Shown here in pieces: positions 63,906 through 64,000 of a stretch of 64,000 nt of DNA. The DNA is taken from positions 1-64,000 of the forward strand of contig JAGLGN010000014.1 of the NCBI GenBank assembly GCA_023144005.1, read 5' to 3'. A program made the position numbers and the translations under genes. The notes beneath the pieces were generated by a model. It worked only from the letters and a program-made list of their open reading frames with translations, was not told the origin of the DNA and ran no database searches. Position 1 is the stretch's first letter; each line of letters begins with the position of its first letter. This stretch comes from a bacterium (GTDB lineage Bacteria; AUK180).

Positions 63906-64000
63906 GGCAGCCCCCTACATCCTTTTCCCAATGGCAACGACTTCTTTCTTATAAATAGATTTCGTTTCATTTCTCAATTCGATGTATAGAATATATACAC

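Overview
The window looks like a chromosomal segment of an uncultivated diderm bacterium. An outer membrane is indicated by TonB, TolC, DUF2490-type and PorV-type beta-barrel proteins and several lipobox lipoproteins. PorV barrels next to a giant secreted protein with a FlgD-like C-terminal sorting domain ending in basic residues point to the broad FCB-like/candidate-phylum world where type IX-like secretion is found. I cannot name the phylum from sequence alone. Promoters are unusually clear (TTGAnn, 17 bp, TATAAT) and fall into two classes: genes with a Shine-Dalgarno leader, and genes whose -10 box ends only 5-7 nt before the ATG (leaderless).

Layout: 1-500 tRNA-Arg/tRNA-Ser pair and repeats; 0.5-2.0 kb AbiE toxin-antitoxin pair with a palindromic operator; 2.0-4.9 kb alpha-glucan phosphorylase and an AhpD-like/GAF redox pair; 4.9-5.4 kb two miniature inverted-repeat elements (MITEs); 5.4-7.8 kb TonB-domain protein, DUF1318 lipoprotein, TlpA-like thioredoxin; 7.9-14.0 kb operon of TPR protein, ExeA-like ATPase, tRNA-Gly, PHP phosphoesterase, TPR/NTF2-like protein and MoxR ATPase; 14.0-14.5 kb nested MITEs that have replaced the end of a DoxX-like gene; 14.9-17.4 kb CPBP protease, lipoprotein and barrel; 17.8-24.3 kb sodium:solute symporter, RND pump and TolC; 24.5-29.0 kb AT-rich accessory stretch of unrecognised membrane, Cys-rich and lipoprotein genes; 29.4-33.9 kb TPR/CBM48-like protein, two bactofilins, a large coiled-coil protein and a PilZ protein; 34.1-42.0 kb tRNA-Leu, secG-tpiA-pgk-gap and PorV plus FlgD-domain protein; 42.2-57.4 kb surface polysaccharide locus (two GT2 glycosyltransferases, GT-C-like membrane proteins, Wzy/WaaL-like ligase, SGNH proteins, membrane-fused spermidine-synthase-like protein, WbqC, methyltransferase, FemAB-like acyltransferase); 57.4-63.9 kb translationally coupled cluster of a beta-barrel/ComEA fusion, a helix-hairpin-helix/beta-barrel protein, a 49-aa membrane peptide and ComEC.

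The most interesting candidate for an undescribed system is the last cluster. Two predicted outer-membrane barrels carry ComEA-type DNA-binding helix-hairpin-helix domains and are coupled to the inner-membrane DNA channel ComEC, which suggests an envelope-spanning DNA-uptake machine with ComEA built into the outer-membrane components. Other notable signals are a mobile MITE family reshaping gene ends, dispersed 7-nt-periodic repeats, a tRNA-Gly gene starting on the base after a stop codon inside an operon, and a cluster of leaderless promoters serving the polysaccharide locus.
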